A stretch of DNA of 20,017 nucleotides from NCBI RefSeq assembly GCF_900753045.1, contig NZ_CAADXO010000052.1, forward strand, positions 1 to 20,017. Direction: 5' to 3'. Of the stretch, positions 12,436-20,017 are shown piece after piece (position 1 is the first letter of the stretch; the number at the start of each line of letters is the position of its first letter). Position numbers and translations under genes: made by a program. This stretch comes from an uncultured Phascolarctobacterium sp. (GTDB lineage: Bacteria > Bacillota > Negativicutes > Acidaminococcales > Acidaminococcaceae). A model generated the notes under the pieces. That model worked only from the letters and a program-made list of their open reading frames with translations. It had not been told where the DNA came from and searched no databases.

Positions 12436-14232
12436 TTATTTGTCTTCTTTGTCCTTCTTCATCAGCAGGCTGGTTTTGATGTGCAGCTCACGCAGCTGTT
12501 TTTCATCAACATCGTTAGGAGCCTGAGTCATCAGATCGGATGCGCTCTGAGTTTTCGGGAAAGCAATTACGTCGCGGATAGAATCGCGCTGAGCCATAAT
12601 CATGATCAGACGGTCAAGACCGAATGCCAGACCACCGTGTGGCGGAGCACCGTATTCGAATGCGTTCATCATGAAGCCAAACTTCTCTTGTGCTTCCTCA
12701 TCGGACAGGCCGATAGCTTCGAATACCTTCTTCTGTACGTCACGGCGATGGATACGGATGGAACCGCCGCCGATTTCGGTGCCGTTCAGAACCATATCAT
12801 AAGCCTTAGCATATACCTTGCCGGGGTTGGTCAGCAGCAGCGGCAGGTCTTCGTCACGCGGAGCGGTGAACGGATGGTGCATTGCAACATAACGTTTTTC
12901 TTCCTCGTTGTACTCGAACATCGGGAAGTCAACTACCCAGGTGAAGGCCAGCTTATCCGGATCAATCAGACCACGGCGTTTAGCCATTTCGATACGCAGT
13001 GCGCCCAGAGAAGCAGCAACTACAGACGGTTTATCAGCAACGAAGAGCAGCAGGTCGCCTGCTTCAACTTCAGCAGCTTTTTTGATTGCTTCAATGTTTT
13101 CATCGCTGAAGAATTTAGCGATGGAGGATTTTACGCCGCCTTCTGCCGGGAATTGCAGCCAAGCCATACCCTTAGCACCGTAGATGCCGCAGAATTTAAC
13201 GAGCTCGTCCAGCTGACGACGAGGAATATCTGCATAACCTTTAACGTTAATGCATTTTACCTGACCGCCGTTAGCGATAACATTGTTGAATACCTGGAAG
13301 GTGCAGCCTTGAACAGCTTCGCTGACATTTTTCAGCTCCATGCCGAAGCGCAGGTCCGGTTTATCGCTGCCGAAACGATCCATAGCATCGTCCCAGGTCA
13401 GACGTTGGAACGGAATCTGGATATCTTTGCCCAGAGCACCCTTGAAGATGTGGTGGATTAAGCCTTCCATCAGCTCCAGGATTTCGTCAACTTCCATAAA
13501 GGACATTTCCATGTCCAGCTGGGTGAATTCCGGCTGACGGTCTGCACGCAGGTCCTCATCACGGAAGCAGCGAGCGATTTGGAAATAACGCTCCATACCG
13601 GCTACCATCAGCAGCTGTTTGAAGATTTGCGGAGATTGCGGCAGTGCATAGAACTTGCCGGGGTTTACACGGCTCGGAACGAGGTAGTCACGAGCACCCT
13701 CCGGAGTGGATTTGCACAGCATCGGAGTTTCAATCTCGAGGAAATGGTTATCATCAAGATAGTCACGCATCAGCTTAGCAACTTTGTGACGCAGAATCAG
13801 ATTGCGTTGCATTTCCGGACGGCGCAGGTCCAGATAACGGTATTTCAGACGCAGGTTTTCGTCGGTGTCAATGCCGTCTTTGATATAGAACGGAGGAGTT
13901 TTAGCACCGTTCAGCACTTCGATATCATGTGCCAGTACTTCGATGGTACCGGTAGGAATGTTTTCGTTGATGGTGTCCTCATCACGCAGACGTACATTAC
14001 CAATTACCTTGATAACATATTCGTTACGGATGTCTTCGGCAGTTTTGAAGCTGCTGCCTGCGCTTTCGGGATCGGCAACAACCTGCACGATACCGCTGCG
14101 GTCACGCAAATCGATAAAAATCAATCCGCCGTGGTCACGTCGTTTAGCAACCCAGCCGCACAGTACAACCTGTTCGCCGGCTTGCTCCTTGGTCAGCACA
14201 CCACAATGATGGCTGCGTTTTTCATTAATCAT
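12436..14232 (-). CDS. aspS: Aspartyl-tRNA synthetase (bacterial type)
   Basis: Class II synthetase that charges tRNA-Asp, active as a cytosolic dimer. The 598 residues fit the bacterial form. It has an N-terminal OB-fold anticodon domain (CGWVAKRRDHGGLIFIDLRD, about 25-44), catalytic motifs ALPQSPQIFKQ and RYFQIARCFRDEDLRADRQPEFTQLD (motif 2), a bacterial GAD insertion in the middle, and motif 3 GLAFGLDRL near residue 530. The start is ATG 14232, with AGAGG 8 bases upstream. A GTG at 14241 is in frame but would fall within that ribosome binding site. It follows hisS by 15 bases and is the last gene of the operon. Whether it also charges tRNA-Asn cannot be told from what I see. Confidence 0.97.
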   Translation of the reverse strand: MINEKRSHHCGVLTKEQAGEQVVLCGWVAKRRDHGGLIFIDLRDRSGIVQVVADPESAGSSFKTAEDIRNEYVIKVIGNVRLRDEDTINENIPTGTIEVLAHDIEVLNGAKTPPFYIKDGIDTDENLRLKYRYLDLRRPEMQRNLILRHKVAKLMRDYLDDNHFLEIETPMLCKSTPEGARDYLVPSRVNPGKFYALPQSPQIFKQLLMVAGMERYFQIARCFRDEDLRADRQPEFTQLDMEMSFMEVDEILELMEGLIHHIFKGALGKDIQIPFQRLTWDDAMDRFGSDKPDLRFGMELKNVSEAVQGCTFQVFNNVIANGGQVKCINVKGYADIPRRQLDELVKFCGIYGAKGMAWLQFPAEGGVKSSIAKFFSDENIEAIKKAAEVEAGDLLLFVADKPSVVAASLGALRIEMAKRRGLIDPDKLAFTWVVDFPMFEYNEEEKRYVAMHHPFTAPRDEDLPLLLTNPGKVYAKAYDMVLNGTEIGGGSIRIHRRDVQKKVFEAIGLSDEEAQEKFGFMMNAFEYGAPPHGGLAFGLDRLIMIMAQRDSIRDVIAFPKTQSASDLMTQAPNDVDEKQLRELHIKTSLLMKKDKEDK

Positions 14233-14247
14233 CTTTAGCACCTCTAC

Positions 14248-15507
14248 TTATAAAGTATTGAAATAACTAATAATATCATTAACAGCGATTTCATGTTGCT
14301 CGCTTGTTGCCATGTTACGCACAGTAACGGCATTACGGCTGAGCTCATCCTCGCCAAATATTAACACTTGCTTAGCCTGGAATTTGTTGGCCTGCTTCAT
14401 CTGGGACTTCATGCTGCGGCCGTTAAAGTCGTATTCAACCTTAAAGCCTGCACGACGCAGCTCAATAGCAGTTTTGAAGGCCAACGCAAAGTTTTCCTGC
14501 TTGGGGCAGACAACATAAGCGTCAATGCTTTCATCAAATTCGGGCAGCAGATTCTGCTTCTCCAGAGCCAGCAGCACGCGCTCCATACCCATAGCAAAGC
14601 CGATGCCGGGGCGGGCTTCGTCACCGCTGATTTCCTGTACCAGTCCGTCGTAACGGCCGCCGCCGCAAACAGCGCTTTGTGCGCCCAGCGGAGCGTACTG
14701 GATTTCAAAAGCAGTTTTTGTATAATAATCAAGGCCGCGCACAAGATTGTGGTCAACCTCATATTCAACACCTGCAGCGGTCAGCAGCTGCTTCAGGCCC
14801 TCAAAGTGTTCCTTGCATTCATCGCACAGGCATTCCTCCAGGCTCGGTGCGCCCTCGCCCAACTCATGGCAGTGCGGATTTTTGCAGTCCAGAAGACGCA
14901 GCGGATTGCGGTCGAAACGGCCCTGGCAATCCTTGCACAGCTCGTCAAAGTTAGGCTTAAAGAAAGCCTGCAGCTTTTCTCTGTGCTGCGGACGGCATTT
15001 GGGGCAGCCTACGGAATTGATTTTCAGCTTCAAATCCTTCAGGCCCAGGCTTTGCAGTACCTGCACAGCCAGCAGAATGATTTCCGCATCGACATTCGGA
15101 CCGGTTACGCCCAGAGCTTCCACACCGAACTGGTGGAACTCGCGCAGACGGCCTGCCTGCGGACGGTCATAACGGAACATAGGTCCGATGTAATAGAACT
15201 TCGTGGCAGCGTCATCCTTGCTCAGCTTATGCTCAACGTAAGCGCGGACAGCACTGGCGGTGTTTTCCGGACGCAGGGTAATGCTGCGGTTACCGCGGTC
15301 GGTAAAGGTATACATTTCCTTTTCAACAACATCGGTGGTATCACCGATACCGCGTTGGAACAGCTCTGTATGCTCAAACACAGGAGTTCTGATTTCTTTG
15401 TAGCCATATTGCGCGCAAATTTTGCGCATGGTTTCTTCCAGATAACGCCATGCGTTAACGTCGGAAGGCATAATATCCTTCGTACCTCTGGGTGCTGTTG
15501 TCAGCAT
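14248..15507 (-). CDS. hisS: Histidyl-tRNA synthetase
   Basis: Class II synthetase for tRNA-His. The 419 residues are typical. Visible are TAPRGTKDIMPSD at the N-terminus, motif 2 TLRPENTASAVRAY with FRYDRPQAGRLREFHQFG, the histidine-specific LVRGLDYYTKTAFE, and motif 3 with CGGGRYDGL and GFAMGMERVLLAL. The C-terminal anticodon-binding domain starts at about residue 325. The central insertion is Cys-rich (CPKC, CKDC, CKNPHC, CLCDEC), a pattern common in Firmicutes HisRS and possibly metal-binding. ATG 15507 has GAGAGG at 7-base spacing. There is no T-box leader: only 33 bases separate it from hemZ, so transcription probably reads through from upstream. Confidence 0.97.
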   Translation of the reverse strand: MLTTAPRGTKDIMPSDVNAWRYLEETMRKICAQYGYKEIRTPVFEHTELFQRGIGDTTDVVEKEMYTFTDRGNRSITLRPENTASAVRAYVEHKLSKDDAATKFYYIGPMFRYDRPQAGRLREFHQFGVEALGVTGPNVDAEIILLAVQVLQSLGLKDLKLKINSVGCPKCRPQHREKLQAFFKPNFDELCKDCQGRFDRNPLRLLDCKNPHCHELGEGAPSLEECLCDECKEHFEGLKQLLTAAGVEYEVDHNLVRGLDYYTKTAFEIQYAPLGAQSAVCGGGRYDGLVQEISGDEARPGIGFAMGMERVLLALEKQNLLPEFDESIDAYVVCPKQENFALAFKTAIELRRAGFKVEYDFNGRSMKSQMKQANKFQAKQVLIFGEDELSRNAVTVRNMATSEQHEIAVNDIISYFNTL

Positions 15508-15540
15508 AGTCTATCCTCTCCTAACGGCACTCATGCCCTT

Positions 15541-17007
15541 TTACAGGTCTGTGCCTTCTATATTAAACAAATCACGGCGACGCTCTGCCAGCTCCTGCAG
15601 ACGCGCCCCATACACTGCCACATTTTTCGGCATATTCAGTTTATGCAGATGGTGTCCGTCAGGCAAAGGCACCTTGCTGGCAGATGCAGGTCCCACACCA
15701 ATCACCGGATGACGTTCCTCCATCATCTGGATATTATAGATACTTTCCGTACCGGGCTTGGCATAACCGATGTTTGCCAGATGCCCCAGCATATAATGCT
15801 GGCGGTACAGATAGTAAGGCTCTAACCCTATCGCAGCAGCCATCTCAGCGGCCCGCTGCACCATTTTTTCCGCTGCCTGCGTTGTCAGCACTGCCTGCTC
15901 CTGCTTTTGAAAGAGCGGTGCGCTGCGCTTCAGCGTAAGCGTATGCACAGTAAGATTCTCCGGCGCCAGCTTTACTGCCTGCTCCAAAGAATAGGCTATC
16001 TCCTGCTCCGTTTCCTGCGGCAGACCGATAATCAGATCCACATTCACAACAGGAATCCTGCTTTTGCGTACAAGCTCATAGGCATCATAGAAATCCTTAA
16101 CGCTGTGGCGCCTGCCTATCAGCTGCAGTGTTTTATCATGAAAGCTTTGCGGATTGACGCTGATGCGGTTCACTCCCGCCGCCTCCATCGCCGCCAATTT
16201 AGCGGCACTGAAGCAGTCCGGGCGACCGGCCTCTACCGTGAACTCACGCAAAGACTGCAAGCATTCGCAGTTGCTTTGCAGCAGTCTTCGTTCCACTGCC
16301 TGCAGCAGACGTGCAAATACCTTATCACTGAGGCTCGTGGGCGTGCCACCGCCAATATAAAGTGATTTTACACGCAAGCTATGCATACCTATTAATTGTA
16401 CCACATTTTGCAGGTCTTGTTCAATCATATTTACAAAGTTTTGCTGAGATTCTTCGTCCTGCGGCACAATTCCCGCCGGGAACGAGCAATAGCTGCAGCG
16501 CGATGGACAATACGGCACGCCGATATAAATACCGGTATCCGTAAGGCGCGTGCTGTCGCTGAGGATATGCTTCTGCTTCAGAGCAATGTCCGTAAGCAGC
16601 CTTCCCTGCGGCAACGGCAGCAAATAAATTTCGCTCAGATATTCCGGCAAGGCCGCAGCCTCCACACCGCCGTCCAGCAGCTTATGCGCCAGCTTCGTCG
16701 GACGCACGCCCGTGAGAATGCCCCACGGCAGCTTAGGCTGCAGGCCGGTAAGCTCGGCAAAAACTCTCAGCACGACAAGCTTCACGCAACGTGTTACCTC
16801 ACCGCTCGCCGCAGCTTCGCTGCAAGGCTCGCTCGCTGTAAAGCTTTGCTCAGCACCTTGCAGGCAGGCGCTCACGCAGCCGTGCTCGCGCGCAAGCGTC
16901 AGCGTCAGCGCAGCGGACGGCGCCGGCTGATAGCCAAAAAATGCGGCCATGTCGCTCACAGGCCGCGCAGCATCAAGCTCCAATGTATTACGTAAGCAAA
17001 AAAACAT
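15541..17007 (-). CDS. hemZ: Radical SAM coproporphyrinogen III oxidase-like protein HemZ
   Basis: HemZ proteins are radical SAM enzymes related to oxygen-independent coproporphyrinogen III oxidase (HemN), which oxidatively decarboxylates the porphyrin precursor. The 488 residues have an N-terminal HemZ-specific region with the family's GILTGVRPTKL (96-106). This is followed by the cluster motif CPSRCSYC (Cys167, Cys171, Cys174) and SAM-binding GGGTP (219-223). The C-terminal part contains YYLYRQHYMLGHLANIGYA and GVGPASASKV, the latter also typical of HemZ. ATG 17007 follows the stop of the AI-2E gene with no gap (TAAATG) and has GGGAG at 6-7 bases. Because HemW-type homologues are heme chaperones, the exact reaction is inferred. 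The N-terminal 70 residues are Ala/Ser-rich and poorly conserved-looking. Confidence 0.9.
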   Translation of the reverse strand: MFFCLRNTLELDAARPVSDMAAFFGYQPAPSAALTLTLAREHGCVSACLQGAEQSFTASEPCSEAAASGEVTRCVKLVVLRVFAELTGLQPKLPWGILTGVRPTKLAHKLLDGGVEAAALPEYLSEIYLLPLPQGRLLTDIALKQKHILSDSTRLTDTGIYIGVPYCPSRCSYCSFPAGIVPQDEESQQNFVNMIEQDLQNVVQLIGMHSLRVKSLYIGGGTPTSLSDKVFARLLQAVERRLLQSNCECLQSLREFTVEAGRPDCFSAAKLAAMEAAGVNRISVNPQSFHDKTLQLIGRRHSVKDFYDAYELVRKSRIPVVNVDLIIGLPQETEQEIAYSLEQAVKLAPENLTVHTLTLKRSAPLFQKQEQAVLTTQAAEKMVQRAAEMAAAIGLEPYYLYRQHYMLGHLANIGYAKPGTESIYNIQMMEERHPVIGVGPASASKVPLPDGHHLHKLNMPKNVAVYGARLQELAERRRDLFNIEGTDL

Positions 17008-18078
17008 TTAATTCTCCCGTCCTTCACCGGCATGCCACAGCTGCTTGTACAGCACTCTGTAGATTGCTGCTACCGGCACGGCAAAGACCATACCGAGAAT
17101 ACCGAACAGCTTAGCACCGATGAGCAGGCTGATAATCAAAACTACAGGATGCAAATCAATCTTCTGTCCCATGAGCTTAGGCATGATAAAATTAGCATCC
17201 AGCTGATAATATACCAGATAAAAAAGTGCTACATGAAAAGCAGCCTCCGGCGCCTGACCGTAGGCGATAAACACGGCAGGCACAGCGCCCATCAGCGGGC
17301 CGACTACCGGTACCGTTTCGGCCAGAATTGCCCAAAAGCCGAGCACCAGCGGAAAATCTATACCCAAAAAGGCCGTGCCGATGGTAATAACAAAGCCGGA
17401 AATCAGGCTCAGCTTGCCCATACCGCGCACATAGGCGCTCATGGTTCTGCCGATTTCGTCCACGACCTCCGCGGCCTTGTCCTGCGCATCGTAGTTGAAC
17501 AAATTTATCACCATCGAGCGCAGCTCGCGCCAGTCCTTAAGAAAATAAAAGGCAAGGAAGGGCACGATAATCAGGCCTATCAGACTTTGTACAATTCCCA
17601 GGCTGGACTGGACAAGATTACGCAGCACCGTTCCTACAAAGCCCATCGCCCAGTTCAGCAGACCGTTGACCAGCATATTGAAGTCGGACGGCAAGAGCGG
17701 AATGGTAGACGGATCCTTCAGCATACTGTCCAAATCCTGGATATTGGATTTGGCAGCCAGCGCCGGCAGCTTTTGCAGAAACTCGTTCATCTGGCCGAAG
17801 AGCGGCAGGATGATGAAGCCGATAATCATAAAAATAAAGATACAAAAGGCCAGTAATGCCAGAATAATCGCCACCACGCGCGACAGCTTAATCATGCCGT
17901 GCGCCATGCGCACCTGCGCGATAGCATTAACCAGCGGATAAAGTGCGAAGGCCAGGCCTACTGCCAGCAGCAGCGGCAGTAAAAAGCCTGCCATTAAATA
18001 TAAAACATAAGAGATTGCCGTAACAACACCCAGCTTAAAGAAGGTGCTTTTACGTATTTGAGGCCAATATTTCAGCAT
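17008..18078 (-). CDS. AI-2E family transporter (predicted permease)
   Basis: An integral membrane protein of 356 residues in the AI-2E/PerM family. Members include the proposed autoinducer-2 exporter TqsA and Na+/H+ antiporter-like proteins, so the substrate cannot be assigned. Hydrophobic segments are evident near residues 15-35, 37-47, 66-92, 150-180 and 218-345. The conserved family stretches PFLAFYFLKDW (about 172-182) and the C-terminal ETVPVVGPLMGAVPAV and HPVVLIISLLIGAKLFGILGMVFAVPV are present. It starts 6 bases after the MBL gene's stop without a clear ribosome binding site, suggesting coupling, and abuts hemZ directly. Nothing nearby suggests quorum sensing. Confidence 0.88.
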   Translation of the reverse strand: MLKYWPQIRKSTFFKLGVVTAISYVLYLMAGFLLPLLLAVGLAFALYPLVNAIAQVRMAHGMIKLSRVVAIILALLAFCIFIFMIIGFIILPLFGQMNEFLQKLPALAAKSNIQDLDSMLKDPSTIPLLPSDFNMLVNGLLNWAMGFVGTVLRNLVQSSLGIVQSLIGLIIVPFLAFYFLKDWRELRSMVINLFNYDAQDKAAEVVDEIGRTMSAYVRGMGKLSLISGFVITIGTAFLGIDFPLVLGFWAILAETVPVVGPLMGAVPAVFIAYGQAPEAAFHVALFYLVYYQLDANFIMPKLMGQKIDLHPVVLIISLLIGAKLFGILGMVFAVPVAAIYRVLYKQLWHAGEGREN

Positions 18079-18084
18079 GATGTT

Positions 18085-18711
18085 TTATTGCAGGAAAGGA
18101 TTCCTGCGACGCTCCCAGCCCACGGTAGTAGTAGGTCCGTGGCCCGGCAGCAGCTTAACGTCGTCATCAAGCACCATCAGCTTTGTTTTGATGGACTTAA
18201 TGATAGCACTGTAGCTGCCTCCCGGCAAATCGGTGCGTCCGATAGATTCACAGAAAATAGTATCACCGGCAAAAACTACCTTGCCCGGCGCGTAATAATA
18301 GCAGAAGCCGCCTTTGGTATGTCCAGGCGTAGCAAAGGCTTCAAACTTCATGCCTGCCAGCTCCAGCACATCACCGTCATGTACAAGGTGGTCCGCAGGA
18401 TCATTTTTCAGTTCTTCACCGATAAAGAAGGATAGGTTTCTGTTCGGCTGTGTCAGGCAGTCGGCATCATCCTCGCCGATATATACCGGCGCACCGGTGG
18501 CCTTGCGCAGCTCTGCCAGCGCACCGATGTGGTCGCTGTGTCCGTGAGTCAGCACAATAGCGACAACCTTGGCTTTGGCCTGCTCAATCATTCTCTTGAT
18601 GGTCGGGTAATCTCCGCCCGGATCGAAAATAACGCCTTCACCGATAGCTTCGTTTACGGCAAAGTAACAGTTGGTAGCAAGCATACCTGCTTCAACATGA
18701 TAAATCTTCAT
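18085..18711 (-). CDS. MBL-fold metallo-hydrolase, glyoxalase II-like
   Basis: A 208-residue metallo-beta-lactamase-fold protein with a complete dinuclear metal site: His56, His58, Asp60 and His61 in THGHSDH, His131 in TPGHTKGG, Asp150 in FAGDT and His191 in LPGHGP. Short single-domain members like this are annotated as glyoxalase II-like (hydroxyacylglutathione hydrolase-like) thioester hydrolases. The true substrate is unknown, and many Firmicutes lack glutathione. ATG 18711 has GGAGG at 7 bases. It sits between dtd and the AI-2E gene. An MBL hydrolase next to relA-dtd is common in Firmicutes, suggesting a conserved but undefined housekeeping role. Confidence 0.9.
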   Translation of the reverse strand: MKIYHVEAGMLATNCYFAVNEAIGEGVIFDPGGDYPTIKRMIEQAKAKVVAIVLTHGHSDHIGALAELRKATGAPVYIGEDDADCLTQPNRNLSFFIGEELKNDPADHLVHDGDVLELAGMKFEAFATPGHTKGGFCYYYAPGKVVFAGDTIFCESIGRTDLPGGSYSAIIKSIKTKLMVLDDDVKLLPGHGPTTTVGWERRRNPFLQ

Positions 18712-18748
18712 TCTTCAACCTCCGTTGATAAATCTATACACAATATAA

Positions 18749-19198
18749 TTATAACAGCTTCGTGCTGTCCAGCAAAATAGTTACCGGACCGTTGTTAACA
18801 AGCTCTACCAGCATATGCGCGCGGAAAATGCCTGTTTCTACCGGCAGGCCTGCCTTGCGGCAGCCGTCGACAAAGCGCTCATAGTAAGCGTTGGCCACAT
18901 CAGGCGCTGCTGCCGCCGTAAAGGACGGACGCTTGCCGTGGCGGCAGTCACCGCACAGGGTAAACTGCGAAACCGCCAGGATTGCACCGCCGACATCCTT
19001 CACCGACAGGTTCATCTTGCCTGCCTCATCCTCAAAAATGCGCATACCGCACACCTTGTCGATAATATAAGCCAAATCCTTATCGGTATCGCCCTCAGCG
19101 ACACCCAGAAGCACCAGAAGGCCCTTCTGTACCTCGCCGGTAATCTTTTCATCTACAGTAACACTTGCGCGGTCTACACGCTGCACAACTGCTCTCAT
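18749..19198 (-). CDS. dtd: D-aminoacyl-tRNA deacylase
   Basis: DTD hydrolyses D-aminoacyl-tRNA (and mischarged glycyl-tRNA-Ala), recycling tRNA and keeping D-amino acids out of proteins. It works as a cytosolic dimer with active sites at the dimer interface. The 149 residues are full length and carry the two diagnostic motifs SQFTL (77-81) and NNGPVT (135-140), plus the N-terminal MRAVVQRVDRASVTV. The ATG overlaps the relA stop by four bases (ATGA), and the GGAGG site lies in the last relA codons, so the pair is translationally coupled. This relA-dtd arrangement is standard in Firmicutes. Confidence 0.97.
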   Translation of the reverse strand: MRAVVQRVDRASVTVDEKITGEVQKGLLVLLGVAEGDTDKDLAYIIDKVCGMRIFEDEAGKMNLSVKDVGGAILAVSQFTLCGDCRHGKRPSFTAAAAPDVANAYYERFVDGCRKAGLPVETGIFRAHMLVELVNNGPVTILLDSTKLL

Positions 19199-20017
19199 TT
19201 CTTCTTGCCTCCGCTGCCGTTCGCCGTAGAAATCAGGCGTTCAACAGAATAAACACCCTTCATGCGGCGGATACGGTTCATAAAATATTCCAGCTGCTCC
19301 AGGCTCATGATATCAAGTCCCATGTGCATGGTAGCAATTTTATTTTTATCTGTGTGACATGCAAGCGAGAAAATATTAATCTTCGTTTCGCTAGTCACAT
19401 TCATAATATCGCTCATCAGTCCGGTTCTGTCTACGGACGTAATCACAATATTAACCTTATAGACATCATCAATGCCCACATCCCAGGCAACCTCAATCAG
19501 GCGGCGCTGCTCCTCGGGATTATTGGTCAGGATATTGGGGCAGTCCGCACGGTGTACGGAAATGCCGCTGCCGCGTGTGATATAACCGATAACCGGGTCG
19601 CCAGGAATCGGGTTGCAGCAGCGTGCCAGCTTAACCATGATGCCTTCTTCGCCCTTAACGAGAATACCGTGGCTGGCCTTAGCCTTGGATTTGCGCGGCT
19701 TCAGCTCTGCCAGTACCTGCGCCAGGTCCTTGGTGGTTTCCAGCTTCTGCTCTTTTTTATAGATTTCCACCAGCTTGGACATAACAGTGTTCAGTGTAAC
19801 ACCGCCGTAGCCCAGTGTTGCCAGCAGATTTTCATCTGTATCGATGCGGATTTTGCTGCCTGCTTCCTTCAGCTTTTCCGGAGACATCAGCACCTTAGGC
19901 TCGTAGCCGAGGCGTTTAACCTCACGCTCCAGCATTTCACGGCCCTTGACGATATTTTCCTCGCGACGCTCCTTCTTGAACCAGCTTTTGATTTTGTTGC
20001 GTGTATCGGAAGAGCCG
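19195..20017 (-). CDS. relA: Bifunctional (p)ppGpp synthetase/hydrolase RelA/SpoT, C-terminal part
   Basis: The C-terminal 273 or so residues of a long RelA/SpoT homologue; the enzymatic HD and synthetase domains lie beyond the right edge. The visible sequence starts in the region after the TGS domain (NKIKSWFKKERREENIVKGRE). It continues through the helical domain and the zinc-finger-like RIS segment with ARCCNPIPGDPVIGYITRG and HRADCPN, and ends in an ACT domain (about the last 75 residues, with VDRTGLMSDIMNVTSE). These regulatory domains contact the ribosome and tRNA and tune the synthesis/hydrolysis balance. Both Cys residues of the CC motif and the HRxxCPN motif are kept. No disruption is visible in the part seen. 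Confidence 0.96.
   Translation of the reverse strand, partial: GSSDTRNKIKSWFKKERREENIVKGREMLEREVKRLGYEPKVLMSPEKLKEAGSKIRIDTDENLLATLGYGGVTLNTVMSKLVEIYKKEQKLETTKDLAQVLAELKPRKSKAKASHGILVKGEEGIMVKLARCCNPIPGDPVIGYITRGSGISVHRADCPNILTNNPEEQRRLIEVAWDVGIDDVYKVNIVITSVDRTGLMSDIMNVTSETKINIFSLACHTDKNKIATMHMGLDIMSLEQLEYFMNRIRRMKGVYSVERLISTANGSGGKKK

Noticed and set aside
15508..15540. Possible T-box leader before hisS-aspS
   Set aside because: Only 33 bases lie between hemZ and hisS, with no specifier stem, T-box sequence or terminator.
14368..15825. Plus-strand open frame of 485 codons opposite hisS and hemZ
   Set aside because: It spans two well-identified genes on the other strand, has no motif or ribosome binding site, and reads as a codon-bias shadow.
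16790..16870. GCTCGC/GCTGC-rich repetitive stretch near the hemZ 5' part
   Set aside because: It is a low-complexity Ala/Ser/Glu coding segment within an intact frame, not an independent repeat element.

Overview
The window looks like a piece of a Negativicutes chromosome, possibly an Acidaminococcaceae-type gut bacterium such as Phascolarctobacterium. The genus is inference only. The basis is Firmicutes-style gene order (relA-dtd-...-hisS-aspS-6S RNA-rarA, and ccpN next to the PPDK regulatory gene), strong AAGGAGG-type ribosome binding sites, a Firmicutes-type HisRS cysteine cluster and moderate GC. Nearly everything is core housekeeping DNA on the minus strand. The only plus-strand gene I accept is an ECF-transporter S component at 1277-1810.

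Layout, read along the minus strand from the right end. The relA/spoT 3' part (from 20017) is followed by dtd, an MBL-fold hydrolase, an AI-2E family permease, hemZ, hisS and aspS, tightly packed and ending at a terminator near 12352-12377. Next comes a 6S RNA gene (about 12113-12288) with its own promoter. It occupies the same slot downstream of aspS as 6S-1 RNA (bsrA) in Bacillus subtilis. Then there is a MITE-like inverted-repeat element (11932-12065), rarA, a CcpN-like HTH-CBS repressor overlapping the PPDK regulatory protein gene, and a terminator at 8892-8929. A small unknown gene follows, then a mutS2-aminotransferase-nucleoside kinase operon ending at a terminator at 2986-3019. Further left are a solitary Rpn/PD-(D/E)XK protein gene with an unusual leader, the plus-strand ECF S-component gene, and a divergent pyrH-frr operon that runs off the left edge.

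The genes cover stringent response, tRNA quality control and charging, replication-fork maintenance (RarA, MutS2), transcription control by 6S RNA, and the pyruvate/PEP switch (CcpN plus the PPDK kinase/phosphorylase). I see no defence island, prophage, CRISPR array, tRNA or rRNA.

The observations most worth a second look are these. The 6S RNA is intact. The PPDK regulatory gene has no ATG, GTG or TTG start and begins just after a run of seven Gs inside the end of the upstream gene. A promoter and perfect intrinsic terminator sit within the 5' leader of the Rpn gene, with a mutually exclusive hairpin, suggesting an attenuator or a small RNA. The inverted-repeat element beside rarA is flanked by TA.
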